7,353 nt of DNA from JAJFTV01 sp964426355 (GTDB lineage Bacteria; Chloroflexota; Anaerolineae; Anaerolineales; Anaerolineaceae): the NCBI GenBank assembly GCA_964426355.1, contig CAYRRA010000203.1:1-7353 (forward strand), written 5' to 3'. Below, in pieces: positions 1-6,397 of the stretch. The notes beneath the pieces were generated by a model. The model was given only the letters and a program-made list of their open reading frames with translations. It made no database searches and was not told the DNA's origin. Position numbers and translations under genes: made by a program. Positions within the stretch are counted from its first letter, which is position 1; each line of letters begins with the position of its first letter.

Positions 1-1318
1 GGACGCTGAATGCGACGGCGTGTTTGACAGAGGGATGCAGCAGAAGGGCTTCGTCAATCTCGCGAGGGGCGATTTTTTCGCCGCCACGGTTGATGATTTC
101 TTTGATCCTGCCAGTAATAAAGAAATATCCCTCTTCATCCTTGTAACCCTGGTCGCCGGTGCGAAACCAGCCATCTTCTGTGAATGCTTTTTGATTGGCT
201 TCCGGATTTCGCAAGTAACCGTTCATCACATTGGGTCCACGGGCAACAATTTCGCCGGTCTGCCCGGCACCCAGGAGGCGATTACTTTCCACGTCCATGA
301 CCGCAACGTCTGGTCCAGCAGCCACGCCAACAGACCCTAGCTTGCGAGCAAACGGCGGCAAATAGTTGCTGGAAAGTAAGTGTGCAGTCTCCGACATCCC
401 ATACCCTTCAACAAAGGGTACCCCGAACGCCTCTTCCATTTTAAGGAGAAGATTTGGCGGCATCGGGGCTGCAGAAGAACGGATCAATCGTAAGGTATGA
501 TTGCGGACCATTTCAGGTCTTTTTTGCACCTGTTCCAACACGGATTGGTGGATGGTTGGGGCGGAGGAATACCAGGTGGGTCTTTGTTCGTTCATCCATT
601 CCAGGAAACGAGGGGCAATAAAACCGGGTGCAGCAATCAGGCAGCCACCAGAAGTGACGGTGGTGATGGAGCAGATAAGGGACCCATGGATGTGAAACAA
701 AGGCATCACGTTCAGGCATCGATCCTGTGGGGTGAGTTGAAGGGATTTCGCAATATTGGCTGCTGAAACACAAATATTAGTATGGGTGAGTGGCACGATT
801 TTTGGCTTGGCAGTAGAGCCAGAAGTATAAGCGACAAGAGCCAGGTCGTCGGGTGATGCTACCCCGGTGTTTTTTTGTGGCTGGTTTTCCAGCGGAGATA
901 TTTTAAGAGAACCCGCCATTTCTTTTTGATGGGTTTGTATATAGAGCACCGGTAAACCCTGGCTCTCTGCTGCTTGCCTGGCAGGCTCGCAAAAACCTAG
1001 CTGCGTGATTAATGCTTTGATTTCTAAGTCAGCGAAGTAATATCGAAATTCTTTTTCCTGGTAAGCCGGGTTCAATGGAGCTGCAACGGCTGAACAGGTT
1101 ACTGCAAGAAGCGTGCTGACCATGTCTGCGCCCTCCGGTAACAAGATAGCGATGGGGTCATCTTTTCCGAAGCCCGATGTGTTCAGGTGGCGGCAGACTT
1201 GTTCAATGGTTTCCAACAGAGCCTGGTAAGACAAAGGATGCTTTCCAGGTGCAGCAATTGCTGGAGATAGAGGGTTCTTTTGGGCAAAATATCGAATAGC
1301 CTGATGGATTGTGCTCAT
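1..1318 (-). CDS. AMP-dependent acyl-CoA ligase, oxalate--CoA ligase (Pcs60/AAE3)-like, 3'-truncated by window edge
   Basis: Adenylate-forming enzyme expected to activate a carboxylic acid with ATP and transfer it to CoA in the cytoplasm. Reading the minus strand from ATG at 1318 gives 439 uninterrupted codons that continue past base 1; the family is about 500 residues, so roughly the last 60, with the A10 lysine, are missing. Motifs seen: the A3 phosphate loop YTSGSTAKPK (164-173), MPLFHIHG (205-212), A5 EGYGMSET (304-311), TGD with Asp389 (A7), and the hinge GRIKEIINRGGEK (403-415). From memory, the wording of the A5-to-hinge region and 'APTIHQ' is closest to the Pcs60/AAE3 oxalate--CoA ligase branch, but the substrate cannot be fixed from sequence and another short or medium acyl-CoA ligase is possible. 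The A3 loop departs from consensus: Ala170 replaces the usual Gly and Ile174 follows PK instead of Gly. A weak AAAGG lies 4 bases before the ATG. The gene is transcribed divergently from clpC. Confidence 0.9.
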   Translation of the reverse strand, partial: MSTIHQAIRYFAQKNPLSPAIAAPGKHPLSYQALLETIEQVCRHLNTSGFGKDDPIAILLPEGADMVSTLLAVTCSAVAAPLNPAYQEKEFRYYFADLEIKALITQLGFCEPARQAAESQGLPVLYIQTHQKEMAGSLKISPLENQPQKNTGVASPDDLALVAYTSGSTAKPKIVPLTHTNICVSAANIAKSLQLTPQDRCLNVMPLFHIHGSLICSITTVTSGGCLIAAPGFIAPRFLEWMNEQRPTWYSSAPTIHQSVLEQVQKRPEMVRNHTLRLIRSSAAPMPPNLLLKMEEAFGVPFVEGYGMSETAHLLSSNYLPPFARKLGSVGVAAGPDVAVMDVESNRLLGAGQTGEIVARGPNVMNGYLRNPEANQKAFTEDGWFRTGDQGYKDEEGYFFITGRIKEIINRGGEKIAPREIDEALLLHPSVKHAVAFSV

Positions 1319-1348
1319 GTGCCTTTTTCTGTTTTTGGGATGTACCGT

Positions 1349-1357
1349 ATTATACCA
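1349..1357 (-). promoter_or_regulatory. Extended -10 promoter of the acyl-CoA ligase gene
   Basis: On the minus strand the sequence reads TGGTATAAT, a full consensus -10 hexamer with the TGn extension. Transcription would begin near 1341-1342, giving a leader of about 24 bases before ATG 1318. No convincing -35 hexamer lies 16-18 bases upstream, which fits an extended -10 promoter. The call rests on consensus match and position only. Confidence 0.6.
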
Positions 1358-1400
1358 AAGGCATTCTAATATGCTTCTTACATATTCTTTATGATGGAAA

Positions 1401-1409
1401 TGCTATAAT
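1401..1409 (+). promoter_or_regulatory. Extended -10 promoter of clpC
   Basis: TGCTATAAT is a perfect -10 hexamer (1404-1409) with a TGn extension. The predicted start of transcription is around 1415-1417, giving a leader of about 41 bases. The -35 region at the right spacing (about 1381-1386) is poor. I see no CIRCE element (TTAGCACTC-N9-GAGTGCTAA) and recognise no heat-shock operator in the leader, so housekeeping sigma control is the simplest reading. Confidence 0.6.
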
Positions 1410-1418
1410 TGTCTTAAA

Positions 1419-1441
1419 TTCGGCAACGAAATACAGTATTT
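1419..1441 (+). promoter_or_regulatory. Small hairpin and 13-bp palindrome in the clpC leader
   Basis: TTCG-GCAA-CGAA (1419-1430) can form a 4-bp stem closed by a GNRA-type tetraloop. It overlaps a perfect palindrome, AAATAC-A-GTATTT (1429-1441), which directly abuts the ribosome binding site. As DNA, the palindrome sits about 20 bases downstream of the -10 element and could be a repressor site. As RNA, the two folds exclude each other because they share bases 1429-1430. Function is unproven; AT-rich palindromes of this size also occur by chance. Confidence 0.3.
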
Positions 1442-1456
1442 GAGGTTGATGATCTT

Positions 1457-3985
1457 ATGATGCGATTTGATCGTTTTACAGAACGTGCCCAAGAAGCCGC
1501 CCAACGAGCTGCTGAAATTATCCAACGGTATGGGCACAACCAGATTGATACCGAACACATCCTTTTAGCGCTAATCGAACAACCAGAAGGTGTGATTACC
1601 CAGATTCTCGAATATATTAAGGTTGACCCACACGGCATTGAAGAACGCCTGGATTACATCCTCCGTACCAGCCCCAAAGCGAGCATCTTTGGCGGTGGTG
1701 CAGGGCAGATTTTTATCACCCCTCGCGTAAAGCGAATCATTGATCTTGCCAATGAAGAAGCCAATCGTTTGAAGGATGAATATATTTCAACGGAACATCT
1801 CTTCCTGGCAATCCTTACCGAAAGAAATACCCCGGCAGCACGTCTGCTGGAAACGTCTGGTATCACACGCGACCGTGTTCAAGATGCTATCATGCAGATT
1901 CGCGGAGGCAAGACGGTTAACGACCCCCAAGCTGAAACCCGCTACCGGATGCTGGAAAAATTTTCACGCGACCTGACGCAAGCTGCGCGTGAACACAAGC
2001 TTGACCCGGTGATTGGTCGTGATGATGAAATTTTGAGGGTGATGCAGGTTCTTTCAAGACGCACGAAGAACAATCCGGTGCTGATTGGGGAAGCTGGCGT
2101 TGGGAAAACCGCCATTATCGAAGGACTTGCGCAAAAGATTGCCGATAACGATGTGCCAGAGATATTGATTGGCAAACGCGTGATTCAGCTTGATTTAGGA
2201 GCCATGATCGCAGGTACGCGCTTCCGTGGCGAATTTGAGGAGCGGTTGAAAGCGGCGATCCAGGAAGTGGAGAAATCGGATGGAGAGATTATCCTTTTCA
2301 TTGATGAACTGCATACTGTAGTTGGAGCCGGGGCAGCACAAGGTGCGATGGATGCATCCAACATGTTGAAGCCTGCGCTCTCACGCGGCGAATTGCAATG
2401 CGTGGGTGCGACCACCATGGATGAATATCATAAGCATATCGAGAAGGATGCTGCGCTTGAACGACGTTTTGCGCCGGTCTACGTGGATGAACCAACCGTT
2501 GAAGAAACCATTACCATGCTGCAAGGATTACGCGACCGTTATGAAGCGCATCACAAAGTGCGTTTTTCGGATGAGTCACTGGTTTCCGCAGCCCGTCTCT
2601 CAGCCAGGTATGTGTCTGACAGGCGTTTGCCCGATAAGGCAATTGACTTGATGGATGAAGCAGCAGCCAAGCTAAGGGTAGCGCTGTATTCGCTCCCGCC
2701 TGATTTGAAAGAAATGAAACGCCAAATCGATCTGCTCACCGCAGAAGAAGAGCAGGCGGGTGTGGAGCGCAATTATGAGCGCGCTGCAAGGAAAAAAGCC
2801 GAACGGCTGCGCATTGAAACAGAGTTCAACGAGGCGCGCGAAACCTGGGAAAAGGAATTTAAACTGGATGAGGTGGTCGAAAGCGACGACATTGCAGGGG
2901 TGGTAGCTCAGTGGACAGGTATCCCGGTGAGCCAGATGATGGAAACGGAAGCAGAACGATTGTTGCACATGGAAGAGCGCTTGCATGAACATATCGTTGG
3001 TCAGGATGATGCCATCAGCGCCATTTCAGATGCTATCCGACGGGCAAGGTCTGGGCTAAAAGACCCGCGCCGCCCGATTGGGTCATTCATCTTTATTGGA
3101 CCTTCCGGTGTGGGTAAAACGGAACTGGCAAAAGTGCTTGCTGAGTTTATGTTTGGTGATGAGGATGCCCTCTTGCGCCTGGATATGAGCGAGTACCGCG
3201 AGCAGCATACGGTTTCACGTTTGTTTGGTGCACCTCCTGGATATGTTGGATACGAGGAAGGCGGGCAACTTTCTGAGGCGGTCCGCCGTCGACCATATCG
3301 AGTGATTCTGTTTGACGAGATTGAGAAGGCACATCCCGAGGTATGGAACGCACTGTTGCAAATTCTGGATGATGGTCGCCTGACTGATGGGCAGGGACAT
3401 ATCATTGATTTTCGCAATACAGTATTGATTATGACCAGCAACCTGGGTACCGAGTTTGTTCTGCGCGGTGGTACGCTGGGTTTTGCACAACACCGCACCG
3501 ATAACAACGAGGAGCGCGAGTCGCACGATAAGATCAGCAAAGCATTGAAGAGCACTTTCCGCCCTGAATTTCTCAACCGGATTGACGATATCATCATCTT
3601 CTCGCCGCTCAGCCAGGAACAGATGGTTAATATTGTTGATTTACAAATGGTAGAAGTGTGCGAACGATTGGGAGAGCACGGTATTTTTGTGAACCTCACC
3701 GAAGCTGCCCGCCAATGGTTGGCAAAAGAAGGGTATGACGCAGCTTTTGGTGCACGCCCACTGCGGAGAGCGCTGCAAAAGTTTGTGGAGAGCCCGCTTT
3801 CCATTCGCATCTTGCGCGGCGATTTCATTGAGGGTGATAAGATCCTGGTGGATGTAGATGAAAATGAAATCGTCTTTAAAAAGGAGCCCAGCACCACAAA
3901 GCTCAAGAAGGCATCCCGAAAACAGGCAGAGGTCCCCGAAGAAGAGAACAGCGAAGAAATGCAAGAAACGGATACGAACGACTGA
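1457..3985 (+). CDS. clpC: ATP-dependent Clp protease ATP-binding subunit ClpC
   Basis: Class I Hsp100 unfoldase of 842 residues, which threads substrate proteins into the ClpP peptidase in the cytoplasm. Order of parts: two Clp N repeats (about 5-150); first AAA+ module with Walker A GEAGVGKT (211-218), Walker B Asp283-Glu284 and the ERRF arginines (336-337); a short UVR-like middle segment (about 416-461) instead of ClpB's long coiled coil; second AAA+ module with Walker A GPSGVGKT (548-555), Walker B Asp620-Glu621 and pore loop GYVG. The tripeptide Leu674-Gly675-Phe676 sits where ClpP-binding loops of ClpA/ClpC/ClpX carry their (L/I/V)-G-(F/L) signature, so it should partner with ClpP rather than act as a ClpB disaggregase. 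The last 35 or so residues form a Lys-rich then Glu-rich tail. GAGGT at 1442-1446 precedes the first of two adjacent ATGs (1457 and 1460); 1457 has the better spacing. No clpP or adaptor gene is visible nearby. Confidence 0.96.
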   Translation: MMRFDRFTERAQEAAQRAAEIIQRYGHNQIDTEHILLALIEQPEGVITQILEYIKVDPHGIEERLDYILRTSPKASIFGGGAGQIFITPRVKRIIDLANEEANRLKDEYISTEHLFLAILTERNTPAARLLETSGITRDRVQDAIMQIRGGKTVNDPQAETRYRMLEKFSRDLTQAAREHKLDPVIGRDDEILRVMQVLSRRTKNNPVLIGEAGVGKTAIIEGLAQKIADNDVPEILIGKRVIQLDLGAMIAGTRFRGEFEERLKAAIQEVEKSDGEIILFIDELHTVVGAGAAQGAMDASNMLKPALSRGELQCVGATTMDEYHKHIEKDAALERRFAPVYVDEPTVEETITMLQGLRDRYEAHHKVRFSDESLVSAARLSARYVSDRRLPDKAIDLMDEAAAKLRVALYSLPPDLKEMKRQIDLLTAEEEQAGVERNYERAARKKAERLRIETEFNEARETWEKEFKLDEVVESDDIAGVVAQWTGIPVSQMMETEAERLLHMEERLHEHIVGQDDAISAISDAIRRARSGLKDPRRPIGSFIFIGPSGVGKTELAKVLAEFMFGDEDALLRLDMSEYREQHTVSRLFGAPPGYVGYEEGGQLSEAVRRRPYRVILFDEIEKAHPEVWNALLQILDDGRLTDGQGHIIDFRNTVLIMTSNLGTEFVLRGGTLGFAQHRTDNNEERESHDKISKALKSTFRPEFLNRIDDIIIFSPLSQEQMVNIVDLQMVEVCERLGEHGIFVNLTEAARQWLAKEGYDAAFGARPLRRALQKFVESPLSIRILRGDFIEGDKILVDVDENEIVFKKEPSTTKLKKASRKQAEVPEEENSEEMQETDTND

Positions 3986-4016
3986 ACTATCCCTCAATGC
4001 ACTTTGATTTGACAGG

Positions 4017-4066
4017 CAACCTCTAGACCAGGCATAAGCAGGAAAATGGTTTAGAGGTTGTTGTTT
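4017..4066 (+). terminator. Intrinsic terminator after clpC
   Basis: CAACCTCTAGACCA (4017-4030) pairs with TGGTTTAGAGGTTG (4047-4060) over 14 positions, with 13 Watson-Crick pairs and one G-U pair. The loop is 16 bases, and TTGTTTT follows the stem at once. It starts 31 bases after the clpC stop. The T-tract lies only on the plus-strand side, so it should end clpC transcription and separate it from the next gene. The loop is longer than usual for an intrinsic terminator. Confidence 0.75.
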
Positions 4067-4126
4067 TGATATTTACTTTACATTGCTGAGGGGCACATTT
4101 TTTCTGTTTGCGTTGGGTGATTCGGG

Positions 4127-4132
4127 TATACT
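4127..4132 (+). promoter_or_regulatory. -10 element immediately before the membrane-protein gene
   Basis: TATACT (4127-4132) matches five of six consensus -10 bases. A start of transcription 6-8 bases downstream would fall at 4138-4140, essentially on the A of the preferred ATG at 4140. That would make a leaderless mRNA. The -35 region is weak (CTGTTT at 4104-4109 with a 17-base spacer). The site lies just past the clpC terminator, where a new promoter is expected. It may also serve def and recF. Confidence 0.5.
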
Positions 4133-4139
4133 TAACGAC

Positions 4140-5801
4140 ATGGAAGGCGAAAAAAATGAGATCGTCGCTTTACTAAAATCGCTTTTTTTGTTCAAAAAGG
4201 CTACTGATGCTCAGGTGCAAACCGCAGCGGAGCAATTTCAGACCATTGAAGTATCAAAAGGCGATGTTATTTTTAGACAGGGGAAACCAGCAGCCAAATT
4301 TTTCCTGGTATTCAGTGGTGAGGTGGAAGTCATCCATTTTACAAGTCGTGGCAGAGAGCAGCAAGGCTTGCTAAAAAGGGGGGATGTCTTTGGTTATGAA
4401 ATGTTGGAGTATGAAAGTGTCTGCCAGTGCACTACGGTGGCAGCGAGCGATGTCGTCTTGTTGTTGCTTGACCGCGAACACATGAAGATACTTCTTGCAG
4501 ATATCCCCACACTGAACCAAGACTTGAAGGTCATGTATGAGAGTTACCTTCTTTCTTTGAATGTGCGTTTGCCGTGGAAGGATTCAGAGGAGGTGGTTTA
4601 CTTTATTTCCCGTCGCCACTGGATGTACCTGGTCCTGCACCTCATTCCGGCAGTGCTGTGGGCATTGATTTCTTTAATACCAATTGGTATTTTTGCTATT
4701 CATCAAACGCGTTTACTCACCCCACTCATTATTTTTGGGGTCGATGCGTTGATTTGTCTCGTATGGGTGTTATGGGTGTATGTGGATTGGTCGAACGATT
4801 ATTCGATTCTTACCAACCGCAGGCTGGTCTACCAGGAAAAAGTAGTCATGTTATATGACAGCCGGCAGGAAACTCCGCTTAATGCCATCCTATCTGTTGC
4901 CACTGAAACCGACTGGTGGGGGAGGCAGTTTTCCTTTGGTGAGATCATCGTGCGTACCTATGCAGGAGAAATTGTCCTGCCAAAACTTGCCAACCCGAGA
5001 CAGGTATCCGCTCTGATTGAGCACTATGTTGCCCGGGTGAAATCAGTGCAGATAGCTGAACAACGCGTTAAACGAGAGGATTTGCTGCGTGAAAAGATTG
5101 GGCTTTCTTCACAATCACCCGAAAAGGATACAAGCAAACCAGTTCAGGCTCAGGTACAATCTCAAAAATTACTTCACTGGATTGCTACTCTTTTTAATTT
5201 ACGTTACGTTCAAGGCGATGTAATTGTTTACCGAACGCATTGGTTCATTTTACTTAAACGTACCTGGCTGCAAAGTTTCCTGATTTTGAGTGTGATTGCA
5301 ACAATCATTTTACGGCTGGTGAATGTGTTCACCTTTTTGAGCTTGCAAGCGGTCATCGGGCTCTCTCTAATTTTAGGTTTTGGTGTGAGTTTGTGGTGGC
5401 TGTATAACTATATCGATTGGCGGAATGACCACTATGTGATTACGAGTGAACAGATTGTTGATGTCAATAAAAAACCATTTGGACACGAAGAGCGCAGGGC
5501 TGCACCTCTTAAAAACGTGTTGAGCATTGAGTTTAAAAGGCTGGGCATCATCGGTTTATTCTTGAATTTTGGCACGGTGTATATTCGTGTAGGAGAAAGC
5601 ACTTTGACCTTTGATTATGTTTTCAATCCCGCTGAAGTACAACGTGAATTATTCAGCCGGTTAGCAGCACGGGATTATAAAGAGAAGCAGGAAGAAAAGA
5701 TGGCTGCCGAGAAACACGTTGCTGATTGGATACAGGCATATCATCACGTAATCACAGAAGAGAAAATGAAGCAAAACCAGTTCGATGAAGACGAGGATTA
5801 A
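4140..5801 (+). CDS. Membrane protein with N-terminal cyclic-nucleotide-binding-like domain and two TM-TM-PH modules
   Basis: Protein of 553 residues, function unknown. Residues 10-140 form a cyclic-nucleotide-binding (CAP/FNR-type) fold, with the typical GDVIFRQGKPAAKFFLVFSG and RGDVFGYE strand-turn patterns. Two similar membrane modules follow: hydrophobic helices at about 162-188 and 194-215, then a bacterial PH-like beta domain (217-300); and helices at about 377-400 and 403-424, then a second PH-like domain (427-511). The repeat shows directly: YVDWSNDYSILTNRRLV (214-230) against YIDWRNDHYVITSEQIV (424-440), each preceded by a 'VY..R.HW' segment. A charged linker (301-345) joins the modules and the tail (512-553) is charged and probably helical. 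The nucleotide pocket is degenerate: FGE is FGYE, and Gln96 or Cys95/Cys97 sits where the phosphate-binding Arg is expected. There is no helix-turn-helix, so it is not a CRP-type regulator. ATG 4140 is preferred over an upstream in-frame TTG at 4083 because the domain is complete and the TTG lies upstream of the likely promoter. No Shine-Dalgarno is visible at either. Confidence 0.85.
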   Translation: MEGEKNEIVALLKSLFLFKKATDAQVQTAAEQFQTIEVSKGDVIFRQGKPAAKFFLVFSGEVEVIHFTSRGREQQGLLKRGDVFGYEMLEYESVCQCTTVAASDVVLLLLDREHMKILLADIPTLNQDLKVMYESYLLSLNVRLPWKDSEEVVYFISRRHWMYLVLHLIPAVLWALISLIPIGIFAIHQTRLLTPLIIFGVDALICLVWVLWVYVDWSNDYSILTNRRLVYQEKVVMLYDSRQETPLNAILSVATETDWWGRQFSFGEIIVRTYAGEIVLPKLANPRQVSALIEHYVARVKSVQIAEQRVKREDLLREKIGLSSQSPEKDTSKPVQAQVQSQKLLHWIATLFNLRYVQGDVIVYRTHWFILLKRTWLQSFLILSVIATIILRLVNVFTFLSLQAVIGLSLILGFGVSLWWLYNYIDWRNDHYVITSEQIVDVNKKPFGHEERRAAPLKNVLSIEFKRLGIIGLFLNFGTVYIRVGESTLTFDYVFNPAEVQRELFSRLAARDYKEKQEEKMAAEKHVADWIQAYHHVITEEKMKQNQFDEDED

Positions 5802-5842
5802 AGGTAAAATAGGGGAGTTTATTGAAGCGATAAGGAAAAAGC

Positions 5843-6349
5843 ATGACCATCCGTGATATTGTTTATATACCCGACCCGGTATTGTACCGAAAGGCAAAAA
5901 AAATCATCCATGTGGATGCAGATCTCCAAGAGTTTGTCGATGATATGATTGAAACGATGCGAGAGGCACCAGGTGTTGGTCTGGCTGCTCCGCAGGTGGG
6001 AATTTCTCAACAGTTGATTGTTGTAGAATATGGTGACGATGAGGATGAAGAAGCTCCTCGTAAACTTTATGTTGTCATAAACCCGGAGATTATCAAAGCA
6101 TCAGGGGAGATGGTGACTGGCGTTGAGGGTTGTTTATCGGTGCCTGGCGTAGTTGGTCTTGTTGATCGGCACGATTCGGTGGTTGTGAAAGGTTTAAACC
6201 GGCATGGACACCCTATTCGGATTAAGGCAAAAGGTTGGCTGGCACGCATATTTCAACATGAGATTGATCATCTCGATGGAATTGTTTTTACTGAGAGAGC
6301 CGAGCGTGTCTGGCAGCCAAAGGAAAACGAGGAGTACCCGGATGTCTGA
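5843..6349 (+). CDS. def: Peptide deformylase
   Basis: Metalloenzyme of 168 residues that removes the formyl group from the N-terminal methionine of nascent proteins at the ribosome exit. All three family motifs are intact: GVGLAAPQVG with Gln51 (44-53), EGCLS with metal ligand Cys97 (95-99), and QHEIDHLDG with ligands His139 and His143 and catalytic Glu140 (138-146). Length fits the family. An acidic stretch (about 65-70, DDEDEE) fills the variable loop between strands. AAGGA at 5832-5836 lies 6 bases before ATG 5843. The start is 41 bases after the preceding stop, with no terminator between, so co-transcription with the membrane-protein gene is likely. No methionyl-tRNA formyltransferase gene, a common neighbour of def, is present in the window. 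Confidence 0.97.
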   Translation: MTIRDIVYIPDPVLYRKAKKIIHVDADLQEFVDDMIETMREAPGVGLAAPQVGISQQLIVVEYGDDEDEEAPRKLYVVINPEIIKASGEMVTGVEGCLSVPGVVGLVDRHDSVVVKGLNRHGHPIRIKAKGWLARIFQHEIDHLDGIVFTERAERVWQPKENEEYPDV

Positions 6350-6374
6350 GCAGCCAACGCTGCCTGATCAATAA
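6342..6374 (+). CDS. Possible 10-residue leader peptide between def and recF
   Basis: ATG at 6342 opens a ten-codon frame (MSEQPTLPDQ, stop TAA at 6372-6374) that overlaps the end of def in another frame. It has the strongest Shine-Dalgarno in the window, GAGGAG at 6329-6334 with 7 bases spacing, whereas recF has none that is clear. It could be a small translated leader that delivers ribosomes towards the recF start 24 bases downstream, or a remnant of a lost gene. Equally, GAGGAG may only encode the Glu-Glu pair at residues 163-164 of Def, so chance is a real alternative. Confidence 0.2.
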   Translation: MSEQPTLPDQ

Positions 6375-6397
6375 CGAGCCAGTCTGTACGATTTCAA

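Noticed and set aside
20..766. Plus-strand open frames of 106 and 89 codons in the first kilobase
   Set aside because: They are antisense to the acyl-CoA ligase, whose motifs run unbroken along the minus strand. The products look like no known protein.
3001..3906. A 301-codon open frame on the minus strand inside clpC
   Set aside because: It is wholly antisense to the conserved second AAA+ module of ClpC. Its translation is Ser/Arg-rich with no recognisable domain, as expected from the complement of a codon-biased gene.
1457..3985. Reading the chaperone as ClpB
   Set aside because: The middle segment is a short UVR-like region, not the long ClpB coiled coil, and the LGF tripeptide expected for ClpP binding is present.
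4017..4060. The inverted repeat after clpC as ends of a small transposable element
   Set aside because: The repeats are separated by only 16 bases, there is no target duplication, and a T-tract follows one side only, which fits a terminator better.
4083..4139. TTG start giving 19 extra N-terminal residues on the membrane protein
   Set aside because: It has no Shine-Dalgarno, lies upstream of the likely -10 element and adds nothing to the cyclic-nucleotide fold. It would also place the coding start only 22 bases after the terminator stem.
5805..5810. TAAAAT as a separate promoter for def
   Set aside because: It is only a partial -10 match with no -35 at suitable spacing, and the short gap favours co-transcription from upstream.
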